DNA of 64,000 bases from Burkholderia stagnalis. Lineage in GTDB: Bacteria; Pseudomonadota; Gammaproteobacteria; Burkholderiales; Burkholderiaceae. Shown here one piece after another: positions 1-8,233 of the stretch. The position numbers were made by a program, and so were the translations under genes. How positions within the stretch are numbered: position 1 is the stretch's first letter; every line of letters starts with the position of its first letter. The stretch lies in the NCBI RefSeq assembly GCF_902830275.1, contig NZ_CADESW010000007.1:248001-312000 (forward strand), read 5' to 3'. The notes below the pieces were generated by a model. That model was not told where the DNA came from. It saw only the letters and a list, made by a program, of their open reading frames with translations, and ran no database searches.

Positions 1-491
1 GCGCCGGCCGACACGTTGACGTTGAACGCGGGGTTGCTGCCGTACGTGATGCTCAGCGAGCCGGCCGTGATCGCATCGGACGACGTGAGGCCGGCCGACG
101 TCAGCTTGTTGGCGGACGCGAACTGCGAGACATTGACCTGGTACGAGCCCGCCACGGCGCCGCTGCCGCTCTTGATCGTCGTCGTGATGCCGGTGCCGCT
201 CGCCGTCGCGGCGAGGCTCGAGAGCGTGCTGCCGTTCGACAGGCCGGTGATCGCGGTCTGCAGCGCGGACAGGGCGGACTTCAGCTGGCCGATCGCCGTC
301 AGTTGGGTGTTGTCGGTGGTCAGCTTGCCATTGAGGATGGCCGCTTGTCCTGCCGTCTTCGACTGAACCATCGTCGTCACGAGCGAATTGACGTCGAGCG
401 TCGAATTGGTCGAGCCGCTGATGAGCGATTGCCCGGCCTGGGCCAGGATGCTGCTGATATCCGCGCTGCTGACGGGGGTGGTAGTGGTCAT
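1..491 (-). CDS. fliD: Flagellar hook-associated protein 2, filament cap (partial)
   Basis: Only the N-terminal 163 residues or so are in the window; the rest lies beyond position 1. The protein begins MTTTTPVSSADISSI and has the FliD N-terminal pattern, with LDVNSLVTTMVQSKTA near residue 32 followed by a coiled-coil stretch (LKSALSALQTAITGL) of the D0/D1 cap region. FliD forms the cap at the filament tip under which flagellin subunits fold. It lies downstream of fliC on the same strand, the usual Burkholderia order. The ATG at 491 is taken because FliD homology starts right after it. Family certain; only the start is visible. Confidence 0.93.
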   Translation of the reverse strand, partial: MTTTTPVSSADISSILAQAGQSLISGSTNSTLDVNSLVTTMVQSKTAGQAAILNGKLTTDNTQLTAIGQLKSALSALQTAITGLSNGSTLSSLAATASGTGITTTIKSGSGAVAGSYQVNVSQFASANKLTSAGLTSSDAITAGSLSITYGSNPAFNVNVSAG

Positions 492-548
492 GCCGTTGCT
501 CCGGTCGTCCGCGCAATCAACGCGCGCGATGCGGCGGGTGGCCGCGGT

Positions 549-576
549 TCAATGCAAAGAGGGAGGCATGCCTCCC
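549..576 (-). terminator. Candidate terminator after fliC
   Basis: A perfect 16-bp palindrome, GGGAGGCATGCCTCCC (561-576), is followed on the minus strand by TCTTTGCATT, a weak T-rich tract. It lies between fliC and fliD. A second hairpin (GGCGGGC, 5-base loop, GCCCGCC, 649-667) sits just after the fliC stop but has no T tract. Confidence 0.4.
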
Positions 577-682
577 TGGAGAATTCGTGTCGGGGCTGTT
601 GCGGCGGCGTCGCGCTGCGGCATGGCGACGCCGCCGAGCCCGGAGGCGGGCGGGCGAACTGCCCGCCGCGCGTGCTTCTCGA

Positions 683-1501
683 TTAGCCGAGGAGCTTCAG
701 GACTTGCTGCGGCATCGAGTTCGCTTGCGCCAGAACCGAGATGCCTGCTTGCTGCAGCACTTGCGCCTTGCTCAGGTTCGCCGTTTCCGTCGCGAAGTCC
801 GCGTCGGTGATCTGCGAGCGAGCTGCGCTCATGTTGGTTGCCTGGGTTTGCGTCGTCGAGATGGCAGCCGAGAACGTGTTCTGTGCCGCACCCAGCTGTG
901 CCTGGAACGTGTTGACTTGCTTCAGTGCCGCGTCGATCGACGTGAGTGCCGACTGAGCTGCCGTCTGGTCGCTGACGCTCAGGGTGTTCACGTTCATGCC
1001 CGAGCTGTTCCACACCGTGCCGCCGAAGTTGACGGCGACGGTCTGGTTCGCTGCCGCGCCGATCTGGAACGTGACGTTGCCTGCCGCGCTCAGGATGGTC
1101 TGGCTGTTGAACGTCGTTTGCGTCGCGACACGGTCGATTTCGCCGAGACGCGTCGTCACTTCAGCTTGCAGGTTCGCACGTGCGCCCGAATCCAGCGAGC
1201 CGTCGCCCGATTGCTGTGCCAGAACGCGGATGCGTTGCAGGTTGTCGATCGTCGATTGCAGCGCGCCGTTGGCGGTCTGGATCATCGAGATGCCGTTGTT
1301 CGCGTTTGCCACGCCTTGCGTCAGCGCGTTGATCGCTGCCGTTTGCGACGTCGAGATCGCGAGGCCTGCCGCGTCGTCAGCTGCGGTGTTGATGCGCTTG
1401 CCCGACGACAGGCGGTTGATTGCCTGCGACAGCGCGTTTTGCGTGCCCGACAGGTTCGTCTGCGTCGACAGCGACAGGATGTTGGTGTTGATGTTCAGCA
1501 T
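683..1501 (-). CDS. fliC: Flagellin, short form
   Basis: Flagellin of 272 residues, the filament subunit exported by the flagellar type III system. The start MLNINTNILSLSTQ and the end QQVLKLLG are canonical D0 segments; the N-terminal D0/D1 block (LSSGKRINTAADDAAGLAI) runs to about residue 140 and the C-terminal D1/D0 helices begin near residue 190. Only about 50 residues lie between, so the surface D2/D3 domains are essentially missing; flagellins of about 380 residues are common in the genus. The open frame extends 76 codons upstream, but the ATG at 1501 is the conserved flagellin start. A sigma-28-like promoter lies about 90 bases upstream. Confidence 0.97.
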   Translation of the reverse strand: MLNINTNILSLSTQTNLSGTQNALSQAINRLSSGKRINTAADDAAGLAISTSQTAAINALTQGVANANNGISMIQTANGALQSTIDNLQRIRVLAQQSGDGSLDSGARANLQAEVTTRLGEIDRVATQTTFNSQTILSAAGNVTFQIGAAANQTVAVNFGGTVWNSSGMNVNTLSVSDQTAAQSALTSIDAALKQVNTFQAQLGAAQNTFSAAISTTQTQATNMSAARSQITDADFATETANLSKAQVLQQAGISVLAQANSMPQQVLKLLG

Positions 1502-1592
1502 TTGCTTCCTCGTTTGGGAAAACGCCTGTGTGAGGCAGGTTTTCAATCTCGGCGTCGCGCTTATCGCGAGTTGCGCTGGCCGCCTTTCCTGG

Positions 1593-1620
1593 TTGACGGC
1601 GGCACCCGGCGAAAACTTTA
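1593..1620 (-). promoter_or_regulatory. Sigma-28 (FliA) type promoter of fliC
   Basis: Minus strand reads TAAAGTTT, 12 bases, then GCCGTCAA. The family consensus is TAAAGTTT-N11-GCCGATAA, so the -35 half is exact, the -10 half is close and the spacer is one base long. Its position upstream of fliC and the presence of fliA in the window support it. Confidence 0.65.
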
Positions 1621-1780
1621 GAGGGTTGATCGATGAAATTCGGGACGGAAGCTCGAGCGGCCCCGCGGATCGCGCGCGACGCCAAGGCCGGCGGGCATGC
1701 CGGCCGGTGCGGGCCGCCGGCCCGCGCAAGGCCGGACCGGCCGCGGCTGTCGCGCGGCGGCGGCGGGATCACGAAAAGGG

Positions 1781-1809
1781 TGGTTTTGTCTGTGATTCCC
1801 TGCTATGAT
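1781..1809 (+). promoter_or_regulatory. Probable housekeeping promoter of rpsU
   Basis: An extended -10 element TGC-TATGAT lies at 1801-1809. The hexamer 17 bases upstream (TGGTTT, 1781) is a poor -35, as often tolerated with an extended -10. Transcription from here would give a leader of about 230 nt before rpsU. Confidence 0.45.
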
Positions 1810-2043
1810 GGCGGGCTGAATTGAGATTTTCTGTCACGCCTGTTGCCGTTACGGCATCTCTGCTGGCAGTCAAACGCGGCGCTGCACGCGGCTGTGAAGC
1901 GTACTCGCGGTGCTTTCCGCCTCTCTTTTCCGGCCTCCGAGGCCGTATTTCCGCTCGTTTCGCCTGTTGTGGGAACGCCCGGATGGCCGGTGCGTGGCGC
2001 TTGGCCGCTACGTTTTTGACCGTTTAAGCAATTTAGGAACGAC

Positions 2044-2256
2044 ATGACGACGATTCTTCTGAAAGAAAACGAGCCGTTCGAAGTGGCGATTCGCCGCTTT
2101 CGTCGCGCTATCGAAAAAAATGGCCTGATCGCTGAACTGCGCGAGCGCCAGTCTTACGAAAAGCCGACCGCAGTCCGCAAGCGCAAGAAGGCAGCTGCCG
2201 TCAAGCGCCTGCACAAGCGCCTGCGCAGCCAGATGCTGCCGAAGAAGCTCCACTAA
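2044..2256 (+). CDS. rpsU: 30S ribosomal protein S21
   Basis: A 70-residue basic protein of the small ribosomal subunit. [19 protein letters not shown] and the Lys/Arg-rich C-terminus ([18 protein letters not shown]) are typical of bS21, and length is standard. S21 takes part in translation initiation. In this genus the gene stands alone beside fliC; here it has its own upstream -10 element and a strong downstream terminator, so it looks monocistronic. Confidence 0.98.
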   Translation: MTTILLKENEPFEVAIRRFRRAIEKNGLIAELRERQSYEKPTAVRKRKKAAAVKRLHKRLRSQMLPKKLH

Positions 2257-2277
2257 AAGCTTCCCCGGTTCGCCGCG

Positions 2278-2326
2278 AAACGGCGGAGCGTGCTTCGAAA
2301 GAAGCCGCTCCGCCGTTTTGCTTTTT
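2278..2326 (+). terminator. Rho-independent terminator of rpsU
   Basis: AACGGCGGAGCG pairs with CGCTCCGCCGTT around a 15-base loop, followed by TTGCTTTTTG. It begins 22 bases after the rpsU stop. Confidence 0.88.
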
Positions 2327-2439
2327 GCGCGCCGTTAGGGCCGGCGCAAGCCCGTTATTAAATTAGCGTGAACAGGCCCTGGGGCGCCGTCCGGGCGGCG
2401 GGCAGCGGCGAGGCCGCGCCGCCCGCTGCCCGCACGCCG

Positions 2440-4563
2440 TCAGAAGTCGAGCTTCGCGCTCACGCTCACCGTGCGCGGGTCGCCCGGCTTCACGTAGCCC
2501 GCGTACTGGAATTCCCAGTAGCGGCGGTTCAGCAGGTTGTCGATCGACGCCCGCAGCGTGAGCTCGCGGCCGCCGATGCGGGTCAGGTAGCTCGCGCCCG
2601 CGTTGACGACGAGGAAGCCCGGCGCGTCGATGCCGCCGGCCGCGCGCAGCGGCGTCGCGCCCGTGAACTTCGCGTCGGCGCCGAGCGTGAGGCCCGGCAC
2701 GCCCGGCACCGCATAGCCGAGCTTGCCGGCCACGACGAAGCGCGGCGCGCCCGCGACGCGGTTGCCGTTGTTGGCGGCACCCTTCGCATACCACGCGTCG
2801 AGCAGCATCACGTCGAGGCCCGCGTTCCAGTGCTTGCCGAGCTGCGCGGTCGCGCCGAGCTCGATCCCCTGGAACACCGATTCGCCGTCCTGCACATAGA
2901 CGTTCGCGGCGTTCGCGTATTCCGCGCGGCGCTCGATGCGGAACAGCGCGGCCGTCGCGCTCCAGCGCGCATGCTCGCTCTTGATGCCCACTTCGTATTG
3001 CTTGCTGCGCAGCGGCTTGAGCACGACGCCCGCGTTCGCGTAGATGTCGTTGACGCGGCTGCCCGGTTCGAGCGATTCGACGTAGCTCGCGTACGCGGTG
3101 GTGGTCGGCGCGATCCTGAACATCACGGCGAAGGTTGGCGTCACGACGCCGTTCTGGCTGTAGCCGGGGTTCTCGCCGCCGGTCGGCTTGAACGAGGTCT
3201 GCTCGTAGTTCATGTAGCGCGCGCCGGCGAGTGCCGACCAGCGCTCGGTGAGCGCGACGGTGTCGCTCGCGAACAGCGATTTCTGCGTGATCTCGCTGTC
3301 GCGGTACTGGACGATGCCGTGCGGGCTTTCGAAGCGATGCGGGTTCGGCGAGTAAATATTGCCGGCGCCGAGCGACTGGAACACGCTGTTCGTCGAATAG
3401 TCGTTCGCCTGCTTCTGCCAGGACGCGCCGAGCACGATCTGGTGGCTGAACGGGCCCGTGCGCACCTTGCCTTCGAGCATCGCCTGCCACTGGCTGAAGC
3501 GGTGGTCCTCCATCCCCACGTAGCGGCTGTCGGTGTAGTCGCCGGCCGCGTTCTGCAGGTACAGCGTGCTCTCGTTGCGCCGGCGCGTCGCCTTGCTGTA
3601 GCTGTAGGTCGTGCTGAGCTGCCAGTCGGGCGCGAGCTGGTACTGCACGCCGAACGTGTAGAGCTGCAGGTTCGTGTTCAGGTACTGGTCGTTGCTGCCG
3701 AGGTTCGTCGTGCCGCCGCTCAGCGTCGCCGGCAGCGCGCTGCCCGTGTAGCTGCCCATGTAGATCGACGGCGTCTGGCCCGTCGTGCGGCGATCCTGGT
3801 ACAGCGCGTCGAACGTGACCGACAGGTCGCGCGTCAGGTTCGCCTGCAGCGCCAGCGAGACGCTGTCGCGGCGGATGTTGCCGTCGTTGTAGGTCTTGCC
3901 TTCCTCGTGCGTCGCGTTCAGCCGCGCGCCGAACCTCCCGTTCGGCCCGAAGCGCTGGCCGAGGTCGGCGTGCTCGGTCCAGATGCCGGTGCTGCGATAG
4001 CCGACGTCGACGCTGCGCACCGGCGTCGCGCCCGGCTGCTTCGTCACGTAGTTGACCATGCCGCCGGGCGTCGCGAAGCCGTACATGAAGCCGCCGAGCC
4101 CCTTCAGCAGCTCGACGCGTTCGAGCTGCTCGTACGGCATCGTGATGCCGTACGCGACGAACGGCAGGCCGTTGATCTTGTAGCCGTTCTGCCAGTCGAG
4201 CTGCATCCCGCGCACGGTCGTGTAGCTGGCCCACGCGCCGTACGCGCCGCTGTTGTCGGACACCGACGCGTCGCCCGCGAACACGTCGCCGAGCTTGTAC
4301 GGCCGGCGCGCCTCGAGTTCGTCGCTGGTCACGATCGTCGTCGAAAATGGCGTGTCGAGCTGGCGGCGCGACCCGAGCGCGCCGCTCGAGATTTCATCGC
4401 GCAAGTGCTGCGGCGAATCGTGCGTGGCCGTGATGTCGAGGGCCGGCAGGGTGGCGGCGCCGGCGGGCGCTTCGTCGGCGCGGGCGAGCGACGCCGCGCA
4501 GAACGCGAGGGCGGCGGCCAGCCGGAGCGGATGGGCGGAACAGCGGATCAGGCGGTCGGTCAT
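2440..4563 (-). CDS. TonB-dependent siderophore receptor
   Basis: Outer-membrane receptor of 707 residues that likely imports a ferric siderophore. A signal peptide (LRLAAALAFCAASLARADE) ends near residue 29. A plug domain spans about residues 45-170, with VTSDELEARRPYKLGD, TTVRGMQLDW and GFATPGGMVNYVTKQPG. A beta-barrel follows and ends with a terminal Phe (SAKLDF), as needed for BAM-dependent assembly. No N-terminal signalling extension is seen, so it is probably not a FecA-type transducer. The upstream Fur box implies iron repression. The specific siderophore cannot be told. The divergent PepSY membrane protein probably works with it. Confidence 0.93.
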   Translation of the reverse strand: MTDRLIRCSAHPLRLAAALAFCAASLARADEAPAGAATLPALDITATHDSPQHLRDEISSGALGSRRQLDTPFSTTIVTSDELEARRPYKLGDVFAGDASVSDNSGAYGAWASYTTVRGMQLDWQNGYKINGLPFVAYGITMPYEQLERVELLKGLGGFMYGFATPGGMVNYVTKQPGATPVRSVDVGYRSTGIWTEHADLGQRFGPNGRFGARLNATHEEGKTYNDGNIRRDSVSLALQANLTRDLSVTFDALYQDRRTTGQTPSIYMGSYTGSALPATLSGGTTNLGSNDQYLNTNLQLYTFGVQYQLAPDWQLSTTYSYSKATRRRNESTLYLQNAAGDYTDSRYVGMEDHRFSQWQAMLEGKVRTGPFSHQIVLGASWQKQANDYSTNSVFQSLGAGNIYSPNPHRFESPHGIVQYRDSEITQKSLFASDTVALTERWSALAGARYMNYEQTSFKPTGGENPGYSQNGVVTPTFAVMFRIAPTTTAYASYVESLEPGSRVNDIYANAGVVLKPLRSKQYEVGIKSEHARWSATAALFRIERRAEYANAANVYVQDGESVFQGIELGATAQLGKHWNAGLDVMLLDAWYAKGAANNGNRVAGAPRFVVAGKLGYAVPGVPGLTLGADAKFTGATPLRAAGGIDAPGFLVVNAGASYLTRIGGRELTLRASIDNLLNRRYWEFQYAGYVKPGDPRTVSVSAKLDF

Positions 4564-4581
4564 TGTGCAAGTTCAAAGAAC

Positions 4582-4600
4582 GATAGTGCGAATCATTCTC
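4582..4600. promoter_or_regulatory. Fur box
   Basis: GATAGTGCGAATCATTCTC matches 15 of 19 positions of the Fur consensus GATAATGATAATCATTATC. It lies 19 bases upstream of the TonB receptor start and in the region shared with the divergent PepSY gene, so it may control both. Confidence 0.8.
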
Positions 4601-4794
4601 ATTACGTTAAAATGCCGCGCATCGTATCAAAACCCGTTGGCTCCGCAACAATTCCATGACGATTGCAAGGACATCCGGCCGCGCCGCGCGCGGGCGGGGC
4701 GCATGCTGGCTTTCTCGACCATACCCATGACCAGCCTTCCGACGATGATCCGGGCCGGCGCGCGTGCGCGCCGCCCGCTTTTGCGCGGTGCGCG

Positions 4795-6030
4795 ATGAAC
4801 GCGGTGCTGCGGCCTGTGCTGGTGCGCCTGCACCGCTGGTTCGGTCTCGCGATCGCGCTGTTTCTGTTCGTCGCGGGGCTGACCGGCGCGCTGATCGCGT
4901 GGGATCACGAACTCGACGCGCAGCTGAATCCCGATTTCTACGTGGCACGCAGCAGCGGCGCGCCGCTTTCCGCGCTGGCGCTCGCGAGCCGGATCGAGGC
5001 GGCCGATCCGCGCGTGCAGGTCACCTATCTGCCGCTCGGCGTCGAGCCCGGCCGGACGCTGCAGGCCGGCGTCGTGCCGCGCGTCGACCCGGCCACCGGG
5101 CAGCCGGCGGCGCTCGACTTCAACCAGATCGCGATCGACCCGGCCACGGGCGCCGTGCAGGGCCGCCGCGAGTGGGGTGCGCTGTCGCTGGCGCGGCTCG
5201 ACCTGATGCCGTTCATCTACCGGCTGCACTACACGCTGTTCCTGCCGGTGCGCGGCGGCGTGAATCTCGGGTTCTGGACCATGGGCATCGTCGGCATCGT
5301 CTGGGCGCTCGATTGCCTGATCGCGCTGGTGCTGGCCTTTCCGAGCGTGAAAAGCTGGCGCAAGTCGTTCGCGTTTCGCGTGCGGCGCGGCGGCTATCCG
5401 CTCGTGTTCGACCTGCACCGGTCGGGCGGCGTGTGGGTGTGGGGGCTGCTGCTCGTCGTTGCGGTCACGTCGGTGTCGATGAATCTCTCCAACGAGGTGG
5501 TGCGCCCGCTCGTCGCGCGGTTCTCGCCGCTGGCCGCGACGCCGTACACGAACCCCGAGCGGTTCCCGCCCGCGCCGGCGGGCAGCGTGACGCTGCCGCG
5601 CGAACGGATCGTCGAGATCGCGCGCGCGGCGGGGCGCGACGCGGGCTTTGCCGCGCCGCCTGGCGCGCTGCTGTTCGTGCCGGCGATGAATGTCTATGCA
5701 GTCGGCTACTTCACGCCCGGCAACGACCACGGCGACGTCGGGCTCGGCAACGCATGGCTGTACTGGGACGCCGTGACCGGCAAGCCGGTGGCCGCCCAGG
5801 TGCCGGGGCGCGGCTCGGCCGGCGACCTGTTCATGCAGGCGCAGTTCCCGCTGCACTCCGGGCGGATCGCGGGCGTGGCGGGCCGCGCGGCCGTCAGCGC
5901 GCTCGGGATCGTGATCGCGATGCTCGGCGTGACGGGTGTCTGGATCTGGCTGAAGAAGCGTGCGGGGCGGGTGCGCGCGGCGCGCAATGCGCGGGCGGCT
6001 GCGTTGGCTGGGCCGGCTGCATCGCGCTGA
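4795..6030 (+). CDS. PepSY-associated TM domain (iron-regulated) membrane protein
   Basis: Inner-membrane protein of 411 residues in the PepSY_TM family, which often neighbours siderophore receptors and is proposed to reduce or release imported iron. Visible are an N-terminal helix (RWFGLAIALFLFVAGLTGAL), a large periplasmic portion, a central pair of helices (VNLGFWTMGIVGIVWALDCL; VWVWGLLLVVAVTSVSMNL) and a C-terminal helix (VIAMLGVTGVWIWL) followed by a basic tail. The frame is open from a TTG at 4663, but family homology starts at the ATG at 4795. It is divergent from the receptor across the Fur box and convergent with tag. The iron role is inferred from family and context. Confidence 0.88.
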   Translation: MNAVLRPVLVRLHRWFGLAIALFLFVAGLTGALIAWDHELDAQLNPDFYVARSSGAPLSALALASRIEAADPRVQVTYLPLGVEPGRTLQAGVVPRVDPATGQPAALDFNQIAIDPATGAVQGRREWGALSLARLDLMPFIYRLHYTLFLPVRGGVNLGFWTMGIVGIVWALDCLIALVLAFPSVKSWRKSFAFRVRRGGYPLVFDLHRSGGVWVWGLLLVVAVTSVSMNLSNEVVRPLVARFSPLAATPYTNPERFPPAPAGSVTLPRERIVEIARAAGRDAGFAAPPGALLFVPAMNVYAVGYFTPGNDHGDVGLGNAWLYWDAVTGKPVAAQVPGRGSAGDLFMQAQFPLHSGRIAGVAGRAAVSALGIVIAMLGVTGVWIWLKKRAGRVRAARNARAAALAGPAASR

Positions 6031-6054
6031 GCGGCCCGTCGCGCCGCGTTCCGG

Positions 6055-6657
6055 CTAGCGCGCGCGTTTCGCGCGCGCCGGCTGCTTGCCGCCGAGCGCC
6101 GCGCACTGCGCGCGGCACGGGCAGCCGAGTTCGTGATCGTTGATCATGCCGGTGGCCTGCATCAGCGCGTAGCAGATCGTCGAGCCGACGAACTTGCAGC
6201 CGTATGCCTTCAGCGCCTTGCTGAGCGCGTCGGAGCGCTCGGTCGACGCGGGCGCGTCGCGATACGACTCCCATGCGTTCTGGATCGGCGCGTGGTCGAC
6301 GAACGACCACATGAACGCGGCGAGCGAGCCGTGTTCGTCGCGAATCCGCTGCACGGCCCGCGCGTTGGTCACCGCGGCTTCCACCTTCGCGCGATTGCGC
6401 ACGATGCCCGGATCCTCGAGCAGCTTGTCGATGCGCTTCGGCGTGAAGCGCGCGACCGCGTCGACGTCGAAATCGGCGAATGCGGCGCGGTAGCCGGCGC
6501 GCTTGTTCAGGATCGTCGACCACGACAGCCCGGCCTGCGCGCCTTCCAGGATCAGCATCTCGAACAGATGGCGGTCGTCGTGAGACGGCATGCCCCACTC
6601 CGTATCGTGATAGTGAGCGTCCGCCTCCGTCTTCACCCAGTTGCACCGCTGCGCCAT
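6055..6657 (-). CDS. tag: DNA-3-methyladenine glycosylase I
   Basis: A 200-residue base-excision repair enzyme that removes 3-methyladenine from alkylated DNA. RCNWVKTEADAHYHDTEWG at the N-terminus, FEMLILEGAQAGLSW and the C-terminal NDHELGCPC are hallmarks of Tag; Cys5, His17 and the late His/Cys pair form the family's zinc site. The tail (KQPARAKRAR) is basic. It is convergent with the PepSY gene, 24 bases away, and appears monocistronic. Confidence 0.95.
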   Translation of the reverse strand: MAQRCNWVKTEADAHYHDTEWGMPSHDDRHLFEMLILEGAQAGLSWSTILNKRAGYRAAFADFDVDAVARFTPKRIDKLLEDPGIVRNRAKVEAAVTNARAVQRIRDEHGSLAAFMWSFVDHAPIQNAWESYRDAPASTERSDALSKALKAYGCKFVGSTICYALMQATGMINDHELGCPCRAQCAALGGKQPARAKRAR

Positions 6658-6800
6658 CGTCTGCCTCGCTTCCCATGTCGATTCGATCGCGCCAGCATAG
6701 CGGAAGCACCGGCGCGCGGCAAAGCCGGCCGAACGGCAGATGGGCGCGCGGCGCCGATCCGGTTAAGCTTGGCGCCTGTTCGAATCGGCAGGATGAAGTG

Positions 6801-7673
6801 ATGACGGAAATTCTTTACGCGATCGGCATCGACGGCGGCGGCACCGGCACCCGCGCGGTGCTGGCGGATCGGCAGGGCCGCGAGCTCGCGCAAGGGCGCG
6901 GCGGCCCGTCGGGGCTCGGCCTCGGCATCGAGCGCGCGTGGGCGTCGATCGGGGTCGCGTGCGCGGACGCATTCACCCAGGCGGGCATCGCGTTCGACTG
7001 GTCGCGCTGCGCGCTCGGCTGCGGGCTGGCGGGCGTGAACAATGCGGGCTGGCTCGCGGCGTTTCGCGCGCAGGCGCCGCTCGATGCGCTGGCGGTCGAA
7101 AGCGATGCCTACACGACGGTCGTCGGCGCGCACGGCGGCGCGCCGGGGCTCATCGTCGCGCTCGGCACCGGCAGCATCGCGGCGGCGCTCGATGCGGCCG
7201 GCGCGTGCCGGATCGCGGGCGGCTTCGGCTTTCCGTCGGGCGACGAGGCAAGCGGCGCGTGGCTCGGCATGCGCGCGCTCGCGTACGCGCAGCAGGCGCT
7301 CGACGGCCGCGCGCCGCGCGACGCGTTCGCCGGCGCGCTGCTCGCCGAGACCGGCGCCGCGGATCGCGACGCGCTCGTCGCATGGTCGTGCGACGCGAAC
7401 CAGACGGCCTATGCGCGCCTCGCGCCGCTCGTGTTCGCGCACCGCACGCATCCGTATGCGGCGGCGCTGATCGCGCAGGCGGGCGACGAGATCGGCAAGA
7501 TGATCGATGCGCTCGATCCGCTGCACGCGCTGCCGGTTGCGCTATGCGGCGGGCTGGCCGACGCGCTCGCGCCCGCGGTGCCCGCGCGCCATGCGGCACG
7601 GCTGCGCGCGCCGCTCGAGGATTCCGCGCACGGCGCACTGCGCCTCGCGCTGGCGGTGGCCGGCGGCGCTTGA
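6801..7673 (+). CDS. BadF/BadG-type ATPase, N-acetylglucosamine kinase-like
   Basis: A 290-residue ASKHA-fold sugar kinase. Phosphate-binding loop 1 is GIDGGGTGTRAVLAD (residues 8-22); ALGTGSIAAAL and GGFGFPSGDEASGAWLG follow, and CGGLADALAP near the C-terminus closes the nucleotide site. Eukaryotic-type GlcNAc kinases and bacterial glucosamine kinases share this pattern. Substrate is inferred from the family: glucosamine or GlcNAc, probably from cell-wall recycling. The ATG at 6801 directly precedes the first motif. No sugar transporter or nag gene is adjacent. Confidence 0.85.
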   Translation: MTEILYAIGIDGGGTGTRAVLADRQGRELAQGRGGPSGLGLGIERAWASIGVACADAFTQAGIAFDWSRCALGCGLAGVNNAGWLAAFRAQAPLDALAVESDAYTTVVGAHGGAPGLIVALGTGSIAAALDAAGACRIAGGFGFPSGDEASGAWLGMRALAYAQQALDGRAPRDAFAGALLAETGAADRDALVAWSCDANQTAYARLAPLVFAHRTHPYAAALIAQAGDEIGKMIDALDPLHALPVALCGGLADALAPAVPARHAARLRAPLEDSAHGALRLALAVAGGA

Positions 7674-7775
7674 GCGGCGCGGGTGCGCCACGGGTGCGGC
7701 ACACGCGCTGCCCGTCGGTGCGCGCCCGCCGTGCGGGGGCCCGCGCGAGGCCGGCCGGTGCGGCGGCGCGGCCCC

Positions 7776-8143
7776 GGCTCTTCGACTCTCCGACTCTCCG
7801 ACTCTCCGACTCTCCGACTCTCCGACTCTCCGACTCTCCGACTCTCCGACTCTCCGACTCTCCGACTCTCCGACTCTCCGGCTCTCCGACTCTCCGACTC
7901 TCCGACTCTCCGGCTCTCCGACTCCCCGACTCCCCGACTCCCCGACTCCCCGACTCCCCGACTCTCCGACTCTCCGACTCTCCGACTCTCCGACTCTCCG
8001 GCTCCCCGGCTCCCCGGCTCCCCGGCTCCCCGGCTCCCCGGCTCCCCGGCTCCCCGGCTCCTCGGCTCCTCGACTCCCCGACTCCCCGACTCCCCGACTC
8101 CCCGGCTCCCCGGCTCCTCGGCTCCTCGGCTCCTCGGCTCCTC
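7776..8143. repeat. 8-bp tandem repeat array, 46 units
   Basis: Forty-six contiguous 8-bp units without a single insertion or deletion. After a degenerate first unit (GGCTCTTC) come 45 units of five types: GACTCTCC (20), GACTCCCC (9), GGCTCCCC (8), GGCTCCTC (6), GGCTCTCC (2). Variants are grouped in blocks, as expected from local duplication and slippage. The plus strand is pyrimidine-rich; the minus strand carries GGGG tracts every 8 bases in the CCCC blocks. It fills the gap between the kinase stop and the HAD gene. Because 8 is not a multiple of 3, all plus frames read a similar Ser/Pro/Arg/Leu-rich pattern, which is not a gene. Confidence 0.97.
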
Positions 8144-8233
8144 CGCCCCCGATCCTGACAACCGCCCGACGCCGCCCGGAGCGCGACGCTAGAATGGCGG
8201 TTCCGCTGAGCCACCCGCGTCCTACTCCGTCCC

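Larger units (their letters stand above)
1502..2043. other. Intergenic region between divergent fliC and rpsU
   Basis: No gene is supported in these 542 bases. The left part holds the fliC sigma-28-like promoter (1593-1620). The right part holds an extended -10 element for rpsU near 1801. The open frames here are short, GC-driven and lack recognisable protein features. Confidence 0.6.

Noticed and set aside
2368-4659. Open frame of 763 codons antisense to the TonB receptor
   Set aside because: Composition is Arg/Ala/Val/His-rich without signal peptide or domain; the receptor is clear.
7683-8192. Proteins of Ser/Pro/Arg/Leu repeats from the 8-bp array
   Set aside because: All three frames read a similar peptide because of the period of 8; no start with a ribosome site, so a repeat and not a gene.
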